Positions 1 to 11,471 of a DNA stretch of 64,000 nucleotides are shown here, in pieces. Made by a program: the position numbers and the translations under genes. Each line of letters begins with the position of its first letter. The first letter of the stretch is position 1. The notes beneath the pieces are model-generated. The model was not told the origin of the DNA. It searched no databases and worked only from the letters and a program-made list of their open reading frames with translations. This DNA comes from Blepharisma japonicum (Eukaryota; Ciliophora; Heterotrichea; Heterotrichida; Blepharismidae): assembly GCA_949751835.1 (NCBI GenBank), contig CATKHK010000002.1, positions 496,001 to 560,000 of the forward strand. Direction: 5' to 3'.

Positions 1-662
1 ATTTATTATTTCTGTCCATATTTTCATTTTTAATAAAATTAAAATATTTATAATTTAATTTCAATTTTCCAAACCCTACACTAAACCTTTTTAGTATAAA
101 TTTGGATCTATTTACATCTTTTCTAGAATTTTCTATTTGCCTAATGGGAATTAATTCTCCATTTTGTTTGAAATCTTCTAAATAAGTCACATATTGGCAG
201 AATAGCTGCACTGACTTAAAACTTTGTTATTTTAAAAGCTAGATAGTTTAACTCAATAAAAGCGTTCTGTTTATTAATTTTTCAAACAGCTCAATTGCCT
301 TCTAAATTAATGAGTATTTGATTAAATTTTTATCTTCAAGATATATGATATAATTTTTATCAGCTTGAAACACTAATCAAAACAATTTTATTATGCACAG
401 TCAAATAAAATCAGTGTTTCTGATAATCGAAACTTGCACGGTTATTGAATTCTGTTAAAATGGCCAAAGATCATTTTTCAATACAGAAGAGGGATGATTA
501 AATTAGGATTAGCAAATGTAGCGATTTTGATATTCAACAAATACTCTTTATTTTAAATCTATAAATCGATCCCTTTGATTTAGCAAATTAATTTCAAAAA
601 TTATAATAAAACTATTTATGTTGAAGACGATAAGGTGCCTTCCTTACTCATCTCTTCACGAA
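1..662. other. Gene-free left edge
   Basis: Very AT-rich sequence with no reading frame of useful length on either strand, even when TGA is read as Trp. I see no tRNA and no obvious repeat. It lies downstream of the minus-strand gene ending at 663, so its right end probably holds that gene's short 3' UTR. Confidence 0.5.
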
Positions 663-1007
663 TTACATTCTTTCTGATTTTTTTGTAAAATTATTTTTCT
701 TTAGCAAGCTTCTTTTTAAGGCGAGCTCCTCTTTAAGTCCAGAATTAAAGTTAACCAATGATTTTGCCTGCTTACTGATTTCCTGCTGCATAGAAGTGAT
801 CATGCTGTAATCAGACTGAAGCTCGGCAATTTCTTTTGCTGAAGTGGAAAGAAAGTTTTCGCTCTCATTTATGACCCCATAAAGCTCTTCAAAAAAATTC
901 CCGGTTAAACTGTCAGCGATGCTAGCTGTTTGGTTGGGTACGAAGTAATTCATCTGTACTGGGCTTTGGCTTCCCAACAAAATTTTCGAATCGAAATCTC
1001 TATTCAT
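663..1007 (-). CDS. Small helical protein, unknown function
   Basis: A 114-residue frame from ATG (1005-1007) to TAA. The first 35 residues are polar and low in charge. Residues about 38-108 are rich in Glu, Lys, Gln and Ser with heptad-like hydrophobic spacing (for example EIAELQSDYSMITSMQQEI), which suggests one coiled coil. The tail is basic (KRSLLKKNNFTKK). No catalytic motif, signal peptide or membrane segment is visible. The frame uses ordinary coding composition against an AT-rich background and stands alone on the minus strand, about 325 bp downstream of the SAP-RAP gene. I do not recognise a family. A small cytoskeletal or complex subunit would fit, but that is a guess. Confidence 0.6.
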   Translation of the reverse strand: MNRDFDSKILLGSQSPVQMNYFVPNQTASIADSLTGNFFEELYGVINESENFLSTSAKEIAELQSDYSMITSMQQEISKQAKSLVNFNSGLKEELALKRSLLKKNNFTKKSERM

Positions 1008-1332
1008 GGTTACGTTTTTATAAAATTATGACCACTAAGTTGCTATTAAAAATGAGTTTTTAAAAGTGGATAAAAATAGGCCTAATAGATTTACAAAGAA
1101 GAGGCTATGAGGGTGATAATTTATAGTGTAATAAAATATAATAAGAGAAGTTTAAGAGTAAAGTTATTGTAACTGCGAAAATAATCTTCCAAAATATTAT
1201 ACAAAATTCATGATATTTCTCATAGAAACAACAACTAAAAATAAATTTCATTTTACCTGCAAATCAAAATTTTTTTCATAATTATGCGAATTTTATATAA
1301 TAAATTATAAACGTTCACAAAATAATAATTAT
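1008..1332. other. Intergenic, nothing recognised
   Basis: AT-rich spacer between two minus-strand genes. It must contain the 3' end of the SAP-RAP transcript and the promoter of the 114-residue gene, but I see no distinct motif. Confidence 0.5.
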
Positions 1333-4300
1333 CTATCTAATGTTAAACCTTTGCACTAAATTTTCGACATAGTGATATTTCCTTGCTCCATCCATTTCTT
1401 TCCAAGTTTTTGAGTTAATTTGAATTACCCTAATTCCTCCCAGCTTCTCTAACTGCTCCCTGATGACTTTTGATATGAATACAGTCCCAATCTCTTCTCC
1501 ACTTTCACTATAAATCATATCCCCTTCCTGATTATATATAATTCCAATTTTTGAAGAATTAAATAATAAATCCAATTCCCATTTAGTAACTGTATCTTTC
1601 TCATTTTCCTCCATCGTAAAATTCCTAATCTTTCATATTTGACCCAAAATCTGAACAAATTTCAGCTTAAAATCATGAATATCTTCAGAATTTTTTCTTT
1701 CCAAATAATAAGTATCAACAGCTTGTAGACAAGTTTCTGTGTGTTCAAGTTTTAAAGCGTTTAAAATAGCATGGATTTTGCAATTAAATAATACTTCATG
1801 AAAAGGCATTCTAGGGAGTGATGAAAAATTAAGCTCTTTTGATGATTTTGAAGCATCATTTGAGATAATAAATCTTGGTTCTAGTACTGTGCTATATAAA
1901 AATGGCCTATAGCACATAAGCTGTGATTTTGGGTTCAAAAAAAGCTCATCTGTGCGATTTCTAGTATTAAATCTATCAATAAATCTTTCCTTTATAGCGC
2001 TTGGAACTGCAGAAAAAATTTCTGGGTTTCTTGAGTACACAAACAAATAGTTGACTAAGGAATCAAAAGGGATATATTGCCACAAACGATATCGATCTAT
2101 TATAGAGTTAACAGAGTTAACAATATTTGTAGAAAACCCAATAACTGATAAAGAGCTTAAAATGTGTGAAATTATAGATAATAGATCCCTTTCTTCTTTT
2201 ACCCTTGGTAAAAGGCTTATATATTTGTTATAGACTGAAGGGATATAAAGCCTATGCTGGGCTAGACCTTCAAGAATGTGGACATTTTTAATTGATGGAT
2301 AAATATTTTCATATTTTGTTGCAAGCACTTTTCTGACTTCATTGCTTTCGGAGAAATCAATTACGCGAGTTAGCTCAGATCCTACTTTAAGTTCAATTGA
2401 TTCTAACTTTTTCTTTAAAGCTCTATCAAGTTGGCTCCATTTAGACCTTAACAGAGAGCCAAGCAAGAGGAGTTCTTTATCAGATAAATCATCCATGTAA
2501 TAAGCAAAGCATTTAGAAATTGCTATTAAATCTACTGGAAGAGATGAAGATCTGCACAAAACACTTAAAAATTCTTTCATGAGAGGAATTGGGAATTTGG
2601 GCTCTGATTCGTCAATATAATTCAAATTTGGTGTACCAAGAGAAAATAGGTCATGCCTTTCAGCTTTATTTAGCATTATTAGAGTCTTTATAAGGATTTC
2701 TCCCCATAAATTTTGGACATCTACATTATAAATCATCTCGGTCAATGCATCAAATGATGGGGTGTGACTTAGATTATAAGCAATCCCTAATGTAAAAGGC
2801 CCTTGCTCTTTTATAAACTTGCCTAAAATTATTTTAATATTTTGTATGGAGATATATAAATCTGTGTTATCAGGGGTTAATTCAGGGAAAACACAAGAAA
2901 AATAATAGGCGGCTTCATGGGCTTTAAGATTTTCCTGCAAAACTATGAGTCCTTTTTCTACAACCTCGATTTTTTGTATGTTTGTAAGCTTGTTTCGATA
3001 TTTTCACAAAATTCTAGCATAGGATTGGATTGATTCGGTTGTTTGAGGATGCAAAAGTATTTCAGCTGAAGGAATTTCTTTGCATAGATTTGATGAATAA
3101 TATCGATATAAAGCACCACAATATGGAGAAACTAATTCTAAAATATCAACTATATATTTTGCAAGTTGAATTTTTATTCTAGATTGGACTTGGACAATAG
3201 ATTGAATTTGATAGTTAAAAATTGGCTTCTCTTTGGATAGTTTTACAATAGTGTCTAAAATTTGTGATAAATAAATTTGATTATCATTTCAAATGGGATC
3301 ATTTTTATTATACTTTGACATTTCTTCTAAAAGTTTATATAATAAAGTATCGTCTACGAGATGAGGTAAATATGAAACTGTAAGTTTTAATGCCGAAAAT
3401 AAATCTATATTTTCCTTATTTTCTAAACACATTTTAAATAAATTAATCCTTGATACTAGCTGAGAAAAAATTGTTTTTTGGTGCAAGAAATACACAAAAT
3501 CTGCATATAAAGAAATTCCATATGGATCTGTTAAATTTTTTGCTAAGGAAAAGCTTTCTATAAGAGATTTTCCAAAGTTTTCAGAAAGCTTGTCTTGCTG
3601 AGCAAGAATTTTCCCAAAATTAAAATATTGAGCTGCATCAATATTATATAAATAATTTTTAGGAATTGTATCGAGTTCTAGTAGTAAACTTAATGGAATA
3701 GGAGCTCCAATTCTATGTATTGAACTTAAAGTTTGCAGACTTCTCTCGAAAGTTACTTTTACATCATTATTAAACAGTGCAGCAATTATTTTATCCACAA
3801 TTTCTTTATGCTCAGTATAGCAATTTTTTTGGAAAGAGTCTAAAATTGCTAAAAGTTCGCTATGAGAATATTTTTCTACATTTTGTATTTTTCCTGGGAC
3901 AATCATTCTTAGTTCATTCAAAATATTCTCAATCTCAGGATCTTTGCTTAACTTTGACAAAATATCTATGGCATTTCCTAGCTCATAAGCTTTTAAGTCT
4001 TTTGATTTAAGCTTAATCTGTTTAATCAAATTAGCCAAACTTTCTGTGTCAATTTTTTCAGAATTTTGTTTAAAACTTTTATCGAAATACCCTAGCAAAA
4101 TATATAGAGATTTTGTTAAAATATACAGCTGCTCCCCATTCATTGACCTTAAATTTGTAAAAAGGATTTTTCAAATTCCTTCTAATGATTGTTTTTCAGA
4201 AAATCTTAAAAAATTTATATCAGATTGAGGGATTTGAAAAATCGTGGAAATTTTTTCAAGAGCTTGGCAAATTTCGTTAACTGTCACCTTTTGAGAGTTT

Positions 4301-4704
4301 TCTGTAACTTTTTGGTGCAAAACCACTAAATTTGCTAAGTTGCTTGTATCTACATGCTCATCTTCCAGAGCATCTGACAAAATATCTAGCAATTGCTTTT
4401 TTGTGTATTTGGCTTGGATTTCTTGTTTAGGCCTTCTCTTAAGTATTTCTGCTGTTAAAAACTCTTTAGATAGCCCAGCTAAGAAATGGTTACTTTCCTC
4501 TTCTTTAAGGTCATGAGCATATTGAATTTCTTGTCGCATTGTTTCTATTTCTTTAGCTTTTTTGCTGTCATCTAATTCAAGCTTTTTTATGATATCATTC
4601 CTAGTGCCAGTACGAGGTAAGCTTCTTCTAGTTAATTCATCACGAAGCTGAAGCATACTCATAGCGCTCCACTTCTCAATGGAAAAGAAGCGTCTTATCA
4701 TCAT
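1333..4704 (-). CDS. SAP and RAP domain protein, probable mitochondrial RNA-binding factor
   Basis: Read with TGA as Trp this is one intronless frame of 1123 residues ending in TAG; in-frame TGAs lie at 1633-1635, 3019-3021, 3289-3291 and 4171-4173 among others. Residues about 14-45 (MSMLQLRDELTRRSLPRTGT then basic helix) match a SAP motif, normally a nucleic-acid-binding helix-loop-helix. Residues about 1050-1118 match a RAP domain: a run ending VIREQLEKLGGIRVIQINSK followed by TWKEM and a KYHYVENLV helix. The middle is Leu-rich and helical, as in FASTK and OPR-type organelle RNA factors. The N-terminus (MMIRRFFSIEKW) is short, basic and aromatic, like a mitochondrial presequence. RAP proteins act in organelle RNA processing or translation; this role is inferred. 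It is divergent from the derlin gene, with 98 bp between the two start codons. SAP joined to RAP in one protein is not a combination I know as common. Confidence 0.85.
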
Positions 4705-4802
4705 TTATTTATAAATTTGAGAGGCAGGAATTTAATATGGCATAAAGAAATTTAGGATTTTATGAAGTAATTAAAAATAAGCTATGGGATTATAATTCAT
4801 AA

Positions 4803-5417
4803 ATGGAAGAGCTTTTAAGAAACATTCCCCCAGTAACAAAAGTCATGATTGCCTCCACTATTTTACTTTCAGCAATTACTTCAATGAATTTCGTGAACCC
4901 AAAGACAATGCTATTTGATATGGCTTTAATTAAAAATAAATTCCAGGTCTGAAGAGTCCTTACAAGTTTATTTTATTATGGAAATTTCAGCGTTTACACC
5001 TTTATCCGTGTGATGCTTTTATATCAAAACTCTAGAAGTCTTGAACAAAATATGACAAGAGTGGATTATCTATATTTTGTAATAGTGACTTATATGTTTT
5101 TGCTTCTTTGCGCACCTATTTTTCATCTTAGGTACTTATCGGATGGATTATTTATGGCGATTACTTATCTTTATAGTAAGCGAAATAGATATGGAAGATT
5201 TCATCTTATGTGGATCCCTATAGCAATTTCTACAACTTATATGCCCTGGGTTTTACTTTTGCTTAACTTTGACGCTGCAAGCATTATAGGAATTGCTATA
5301 GGTCATATTTATTACTTTTTTGAAGATGTTTTCCCTAGATTAAGAAGTGGTATAGGATTTCGGCTGTTTAAAGCTCCTGACACAATTGAAAGGCTAATAC
5401 GCTATTTCGGCGGATAA
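4803..5417 (+). CDS. Derlin (Der1-like ER membrane protein)
   Basis: A 204-residue frame from ATG at 4803 to TAA. Derlins are inactive rhomboid relatives that help retrotranslocate misfolded proteins from the ER for degradation. The family signature is present: about residue 48 reads QVWRVLTSLFYYGNFS, where the invariant W (codon 50, 4950-4952) is encoded by TGA. Several membrane segments follow (LYFVIVTYMFLLLCAPIF; HLMWIPIAISTTYMPWVLLL; AASIIGIAIGHIYYFF), and the last carries the GxxxG-type rhomboid helix and the FFEDVFP sequence seen in derlins. No rhomboid Ser/His dyad is evident, as expected. Length is slightly short compared with animal derlins (about 230-250). It faces the EF-hand gene convergently, with only 12 bp between the two stops. 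Confidence 0.95.
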
Positions 5418-5429
5418 TTTTAAAATAAT

Positions 5430-6277
5430 TTATACATGTGAAGTTCTCAATCTTTTGGTTCTTCTCCTGATCATTTTTCTGTTGAAAGTTTTTTCGAATT
5501 CAGCAAGTTTATCATTATAGTCCCAGGCTTTAATTTGCATATCCCAAATTTTTTCTTGCATCATTTGGTTTTGTATAGCATCTTCTTCGGCTTTTTTGAT
5601 TTCATCTTTTTTACGCTTGATGAGTCTTCTAGCAATATTGGATCATGTGATTGTTCCTAATGTGTAAATTCTCAACTGTGTTTGTAATCGAAAGGCAGGA
5701 TAGCCTAAGTAAGGGACTTCTCTAACAAGTCTAACAAATTCAACTAAGTTAGAAATTACGTCAGCTTATAGAATCTGATCTTTGGGTTTCGAAAAGCTCA
5801 ACTGCTTTCATGTAGTTGTTTGGAAAAATCATTTTGCCATCTCTTTCTGCTCGTAGAAAAAGCATGATTTCTTCTTTGTTGATAGTCCCATTACGATTTT
5901 CGTCAATGCATTGAAAAACAACTGAGGGAGATGTTACATTTTAAAATCTGCGGAGGAGTTAGTAAGCAATATTTTGCGATACTTCTTACAAATTCCACAA
6001 AGGAAAGACGATCGCCTTGCTCTTTTTCTAAATCAGAAATGTATTCAATTAGATAAGGAGCTATGACTGAGTTAGGCCGCTCTTTTATTAATCGAAATAT
6101 TTCAACTACACTTACTGTTCCTGAGTCACTAAATGATTTTTACTCAGTATCAATGACATGGTAAATATGCCAAAGTTTCCGAATTTCTGATTGAGTTAAG
6201 CAAAACTTTTCAACGACATCATGGACTTTTTGATCCATCTCAAGCTTAGGTATGATTTTCGAATTTCTGCACCCCAT
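5430..6277 (-). CDS. EF-hand calcium-binding protein (calcineurin-B/NCS-like), three tiny introns
   Basis: Spliced length is 266 residues. The start ATG (6275-6277) gives MGCRNSK, a good N-myristoylation signal (Gly2, Ser6) with Cys3 available for palmitoylation, so membrane attachment is likely. Introns of 15, 16 and 16 nt (6129-6143, 5922-5937, 5744-5759) all have GTA...AG ends, and each removal restores the frame. Removing the first rebuilds a canonical EF loop at residues 43-54, DTDDSGTVSVVE. Removing the second leads into another loop, DENRNGTINKEE. A degenerate hand (residues near SDSISWLEFVRLV, Trp from TGA) follows. The last 70 residues form a basic helix ending RRRTKRLRTSHV, then TAA. 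The general plan is that of calcineurin B or neuronal calcium sensors with a C-terminal extension. A specific partner cannot be named. Confidence 0.9.
5744..5759 (-). other. 16-nt intron 3 of EF-hand gene
   Basis: Coding strand GTAATTTCTAACTTAG. It contains an in-frame TAA; removal joins SDSISW to LEFVRLVREV. Confidence 0.9.
5922..5937 (-). other. 16-nt intron 2 of EF-hand gene
   Basis: Coding strand GTAACATCTCCCTCAG. Removal joins QILK to FVFQCIDENRNGTI and keeps the second EF hand in frame. Confidence 0.9.
6129..6143 (-). other. 15-nt intron 1 of EF-hand gene
   Basis: On the coding strand it reads GTAAAAATCATTTAG. Without removal the frame hits TAA inside the first EF loop; removal gives a perfect 12-residue calcium loop. 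Confidence 0.93.
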
Positions 6278-6603
6278 GATAAGCGAATTATCTATTTTTT
6301 ATCAAATTTTTCCTCAGCACGTTTTAGTGATTATAAATAAAATATTTTGCTATGAAAATTGAAATAATATTTTCAACTACTTCTTGCAAAATCTTATTAA
6401 ATTTTTCTTTTAATTTTAAATCCTTGTATTTAACTTTGGTCTTCGGGCCTGAAAATCTGATTAAAATATGCCTGAAATTTAGTTACCCAAAATATCGATT
6501 TTATGTAATTTTTATAGGTAAGACCACAAACATTTCTTTAGGTAGAGCCATTTCTTAACCATAAACTTTAAACAAGATATAGAACAGCGAAATCTGAAAT
6601 CAC
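6278..6603. other. Intergenic between divergent genes
   Basis: Shared upstream region of the minus-strand EF-hand gene and the plus-strand small gene at 6604. A 68-codon frame (6352-6558) exists but has background composition and I do not call it. Confidence 0.5.
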
Positions 6604-6876
6604 ATGAAACAACCCGACACTATGCATTCTCCTGCTCGAGGCAGAAAACTCAACAACCTTCGCATCAGCCGAAAATCCATAAAATCAAATCAATTTTACT
6701 CCAACAAAAAATCCAAGCCTAACTCTCAGTCGGTAGCACAAAATCAGTATTCAACCTTTCCGCCTAAGGCTCCTCATAACACAACGCAGTATATCATCGA
6801 TCAACATCAGACTGCTGAATATGACCCATCAGATCTCTTGGGATCTATGCTAAATCTAAAGTGCTTAGAACTCTAA
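6604..6876 (+). CDS. Small basic protein, unknown function
   Basis: A 90-residue frame from ATG to TAA with higher GC than its surroundings and no TGA codon. The first two thirds is basic and Ser/Asn/Gln-rich (RGRKLNNLRISRKSIKSNQF), so probably disordered. The C-terminus is acidic then hydrophobic (AEYDPSDLLGSMLNLKCLEL), which could be a short binding helix. No signal peptide or known domain. The tRNA-Arg gene starts 83 bp downstream. I do not recognise a family; a small nucleic-acid-binding or regulatory protein is possible. Confidence 0.6.
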   Translation: MKQPDTMHSPARGRKLNNLRISRKSIKSNQFYSNKKSKPNSQSVAQNQYSTFPPKAPHNTTQYIIDQHQTAEYDPSDLLGSMLNLKCLEL

Positions 6877-6959
6877 TTAATTATTTACTTGGAACTAAAT
6901 TTAATTATAAATTATTTTTATGATTGAGATAAATAGCTGATAATAAAGTTATTCTTTGA

Positions 6960-7032
6960 GGCTCCGTGGCGCAACGGATAGCGCACCAGACTTCTAATCT
7001 GGGGGTTGTGGGTTCAAATCCCACCGGAGTCG
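6960..7032 (+). tRNA. tRNA-Arg (anticodon UCU)
   Basis: A 73-nt cloverleaf. The acceptor stem GGCTCCG pairs with CGGAGTC (one G-U), with discriminator G at 7032. The D-arm is GGCGCAACGGATAGCGC. The anticodon stem CCAGA/TCTGG encloses loop CTTCTAA, so the anticodon is TCT (6993-6995), reading AGA/AGG. The T-arm GTGGG TTCAAAT CCCAC carries the TTC and internal B box. There is no intron and no encoded CCA. It closely resembles eukaryotic nuclear tRNA-Arg(UCU). AGA is a heavily used Arg codon in this AT-rich genome. Confidence 0.97.
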
Positions 7033-7037
7033 TTTTT
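7033..7037 (+). terminator. RNA polymerase III terminator
   Basis: A run of five T directly after the tRNA discriminator base, the usual Pol III stop signal. Confidence 0.85.
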
Positions 7038-7570
7038 GGACTGGGAAAAGTTTTGATTTTTTAACGAAAAATATTTTATGTTTCTTTTGAATCTTGATAA
7101 TTAGATGACAGTAACATAAATTAAGTATGGAAAGATGCATTTTTAGGGCAAATTTTTAATAAATAAATTGTTTGACGATCTATTCTGAAACTCAAAGATG
7201 GAAGAGAAAAGTTAGTAGTAGAATTATGATGGGATTTATTAGGATGAAAGAGGAGAAATGGGATAAAATTTTATTTTAGACGCTATGCTTTATATTATTA
7301 TAATTAGCAGTTAAACAAATTTTAGTAAGAAATAAAAACAAAATTATTTTTAAACTCTTGAAATAACAATAAATTAGTTTTAAAAATATGCAATTTTAAT
7401 GAAGCCAATAAGTAATAAAGTTCTAAATTTAGTTTATAAAAGATTTATTTTTATTTCAATTTTGAGAATTGCCCAAATGTCTTCTTTTTATATGTGCTGT
7501 TCTAGAATTGTTTCTCCCACATATTTACGAAAAAATTATTGAAATTTTCATGATTTCTAGTCACACATAA
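7038..7570. other. Intergenic upstream of P4-ATPase
   Basis: AT-rich, no frame worth calling on either strand and no clear repeat. It should hold the promoter of the P4-ATPase gene. Confidence 0.5.
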
Positions 7571-10500
7571 ATGTCAGAAGATATTGAGACTAAAAGAATC
7601 ATTTACTCAAATGGAAATGAAGTCAATAAGATCAAAAGGTTTCCTACCAATTACGTATCCACCACAAAATACAATGTCATAACCTTTGTTCCAAAATGCC
7701 TTTTTGAACAGTTCAAAAAAGTTGCAAACATCTACTTTTTAGTCGCAGCAATCTTACAGTCAATTCCTATAATTTCCCCTCTTAGTCCTATAAGTGCAAT
7801 CGCCCCTTTAGGCTTTGTCCTTTGTGTAGCAATGCTAAGAGAAGGACTTGAGGATTATTTTAGATATAAGTCCGACAAAGAAACAAACTCGATCCCTGTC
7901 AACATTTATATAGATGGGAGTTTTGTCCAAATGAGGTGTGCACAGATCCAAGTTGGACAAATTGTTATGGTAAAAAAAGATGAGCCTATTCCTTGTGATA
8001 TAATCATGCTGGCAAATTCTAATGAAAACTGTGTTGCTTTCATAGAAACTTCAACTCTTGATGGAGAAAAAGCATTGAAGCCAAGACAAGCATTTCCAAA
8101 AACGAAAAACTTAATAAATGATAAAGATTTTATACGGTTTTTCAATGTAATTGAATGCGATCCACCAAATCCTAGAATTTATCATTTTAATGGAACCATT
8201 AGCTATGGGAAGAAAAAGCGGCCAGTTGATAAAAATCATTTGCTATTAGGTGGGGCATTTTTAAGAAATACAAGCTGGGCGATAGGAGTTGTAGTATATA
8301 CAGGTAGAGAAACCAAATTAAGACAAAATTTAATGTCAAGAGCTTTCAAGCAGAGCAGAATTGATAAAAAGGTAAACTTATACATTTGCTATATATTATT
8401 CTTACAATTTTTCTTTTGCATAACTTGTGCAATTTGCAGCGGCATATGGGTAGACGAAAAAATGAGCGAACATCGATATCTCCATGGCCGAGACTATCCA
8501 GCCCTTCTAGAAGGAACCTTTTCATACTTTACCTATTTTTTACTATTAAACACCATGATTCCTATATCATTGGTTGTTTCATTAGAATTTCTTAAGGTCG
8601 CTCAAGGCTTTTTTATGGAAAGAGACATCGAAATGTACAGCTCTTTACGAGATAGGACCTGCAAGGTCTCTTCTTATAGCTTAAATGAAGAATTAGGAAT
8701 GATTCAGCACATTTTTTCCGATAAAACGGGAACTTTGACCCAAAACCGAATGGAATTTAAATTCTGCTCTGTTGGTAACAAAATGTATGGTGAGTTTAGG
8801 TCATTGGCTGACAAAGAATTTTCAGTGACTTCTACATATTCTACAAGAGATATTAGATTTTCATTTAATACAAAAGATATTGTAAATGACTCGTTTTCGC
8901 ATAAAGGCAACGAGAAGCTACAATTTCCACTTCCGATTAAATTTAATGAAAAAATGATAACTTTTCAAACCCAAAGAGAAGTCTTAGACCATTTTTTAAG
9001 ATGTTTAGCACTATGTCATGAATGCTTGATTGAGACAAATGAAGGTGGAGATATTAATTATATTGGTCAAAGTCCTGATGAAATTGCATTAATTGATGCT
9101 GCTCGACATGTAGGATTCAGATGCGGAAAAATAAAGGATGACTCAATCCAGCTTGATATTTTACCGTTTGGATTAGACCAGCAAGAAATCAGGGAATATT
9201 ACGAAAAATACTGCATTTTAGAATTTGATTCTAATAGAAAAAGAAACTCAGTCATTGTTAGGGACTTAAAGACAAACTTGATATTTTTATTCACAAAAGG
9301 TGCAGACAATATTATCAAAAACAGACTCGATCCAAATAATTCACAAGAGTATATAGCTAAAATCAATCAGGATTTAGAAACTTTTGCAAAAAGAGGGTAT
9401 AGAACTTTATTATTTGCTTTCAAAATTATCAAAGAGCAAGACTTTTTAATTTGAAAGGAAAAGTATGATGAAGCCTGTACCGCAATTGAAAATCGTAATC
9501 AAAAAATTTCTGATATAGCTGAAGAAATTGAAACTAATCTATTTCTACTAGGCTGCACTGCAGTAGAAGACGCTTTGCAAGAAGAAGTTCCGCAAACAAT
9601 TAATGCCTTATTAGAGGCTGGCATCAAAATTTGGATGCTTACAGGCGACAAACTCGAAACTGCAGAAAATATTGGCAGGACTTGTGAGCTAATCGATGAT
9701 AATATGCTTGTTGAAAGATGTCCTGGATTCAAATTAGAAGCTTGCCACGAAATTTTGAAAAATATCCTTGAAATTTTTAATTCAGCTGATCAAAATAGCA
9801 AAGCATTAATTATAGAAGGTCACGCCTTAGAATACGTTCTCTATAATCCAAATGATCCGCATTCAGTAAGAAAATACCCAGAAATTACTGAAAGCTCTGA
9901 GCGTGCAGAATTTGCAAAGAACATAAAAAAATTATTTTTGAAAATTGCAGAAAAATGTAAAACAGTAATTTGCTGCCGTGTTACCCCAGGTCAAAAGCAA
10001 GAAATCGTAAAATTAATGAAGCATGAAACTGGGGTCACCACTTTAGCAATAGGGGATGGAGCCAATGATGTTTCTATGATATTAGAAGGACATGTTGGTA
10101 TTGGAATATATGGAGAAGAAGGAATGCAAGCAGTCCAAGCTAGCGATTATGCAATTGGGGAATTTAAATACCTATGGGAGCTATTACTTGTGCACGGAAG
10201 ATTCAATTATATAAGAGAAAGTGAAATGATCATGTATTTTTTCTATAAAAATTTAGTATTTACAATACCTCAGTTTTTCTTTGCATTTTATTGTGCATAC
10301 AGCGGACAAACTGTTTATGACGATTGGTACATATCGTTGTATAACACAATATTTACGGCTTTACCTTTAATGGTAAAAGCATTGTTTGAAAAAGATATAA
10401 TTATCCCACAAAGAGCTGAATCACAAGCATCTGGAGGGGATTTATTAGCTATTAGGAAATATTTACCACTTATATACTGTGATGGGAGATTCAACCGAGT

Positions 10501-11041
10501 GTTTACAAATAAGCATTTCTTATGATGGATGTTTTTAGGATTTTTCCACTCCTCAATTATATTTTTCATACCACTTTTAGCTGTTCAAGAAGGTATAATG
10601 AATTATAAAGGGGATAATTATGACATTTGGTCATTTTCTGTGATATCTTTTTCCTGTGTAGTATTTGTGGTAAATTTAAAATTGTTGTTGACTACAAGAT
10701 TATGGAATAAATTCCACTCTGCAGCTATGCTTGGGACTAGTATATTTTTATATGTTCTTTTCATGCTCATTTATGACAATTTAACACCACTTCAAGCCCG
10801 AGACACAGTTCTTGAAGTGCTTACAAGCCCTGTCTTGTATTTTTCTATCATCCTTACAGCTTCGTATATTTTGATTCTTGATGGGAGCTCTCATATTATA
10901 AGACGGCTATTAAAGCCAACAGATGGTGAAGTGCTTCTAGACTATTCAACTGCTATCAAGCAAGAAAAAGTTCACAATACCTTAACATATAAAAAGCTCC
11001 CTCCAAGCACTCCAAGCTTTTCATCGTCAGCTAGCACTTAA
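7571..11041 (+). CDS. P4-type ATPase (phospholipid flippase)
   Basis: A single intronless frame of 1156 residues to TAA, with TGA as Trp at 9452-9454 and 10523-10525. P4-ATPases move aminophospholipids from the outer to the cytosolic leaflet of Golgi, endosomal or plasma membranes, usually with a CDC50 partner (none is visible here). Seen in order: N-terminal FPTNYVSTTKYNVITFVPKC typical of the family; PISLVVSLEF in TM4; the phosphorylation motif DKTGTLTQNRMEF with Asp384; KGAD in the nucleotide domain; WMLTGDKLETA (TGD near residue 691-693); GDGANDVSMI (828-836); and paired C-terminal membrane helices. Actuator-loop residues 164-167 are DGEK rather than the usual DGET. Length is normal for the family. 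The C-terminus ends in a Ser/Thr/Pro-rich tail (PPSTPSFSSSAST). Confidence 0.97.
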
Positions 11042-11471
11042 TTTACTTCATTTTGTAAATCTGTAAGTAATAAACTGATAAAACGTTAATTTTTATGTAT
11101 AGACTAAATTTAAGGATCCTTTTGATTTTTTGATATCTATTATGCATATTCAAAAATTCATTTTCCATTTTCCATTTTCCATATTTCAAAGCTTCTAAAT
11201 ATATCAGCATTTTCTTATTGAAGTTTGTTATATATAGGAATTGGACCAATGAGATTTAAGATATTAAAATAATTTTTTTTTAGAGTTTAGCTGTGAAAAC
11301 TTTTTTTTATATTCTAGCTTTTATAAATGTAAGAATTTAGATAGAATTGAAAGTAACTGCTAGCGCTTCTTTTTGGGATTGGAGCTAAAGCTCACATTCG
11401 CGCTATAATTAGAGATAAATTACTTTTTTTTTTAATAAAGAAGTTAATGGTTTTCTGGTTTAATATAATAA
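11042..11471. other. Intergenic with a short TTTTCCA repeat
   Basis: AT-rich spacer. Around 11160-11180 there are three copies of the unit ATTTTCC in tandem. No gene is supported; the 68-codon minus frame over 11043-11249 looks like background. Confidence 0.5.

Noticed and set aside
1333-1614. Separate 93-residue gene
   Set aside because: It is the RAP-domain end of the upstream frame; the intervening TGA is Trp and the register is continuous.
6352-6558. 68-codon plus-strand frame
   Set aside because: Phe/Ile/Lys/Asn-rich composition equals the AT background, with no domain and a shared promoter region around it.
7906-8910. Antisense and out-of-frame ORFs over the P4-ATPase gene
   Set aside because: Shadows of a clearly identified gene, as are similar frames over the golgin, helicase, HOOK and coiled-coil genes.
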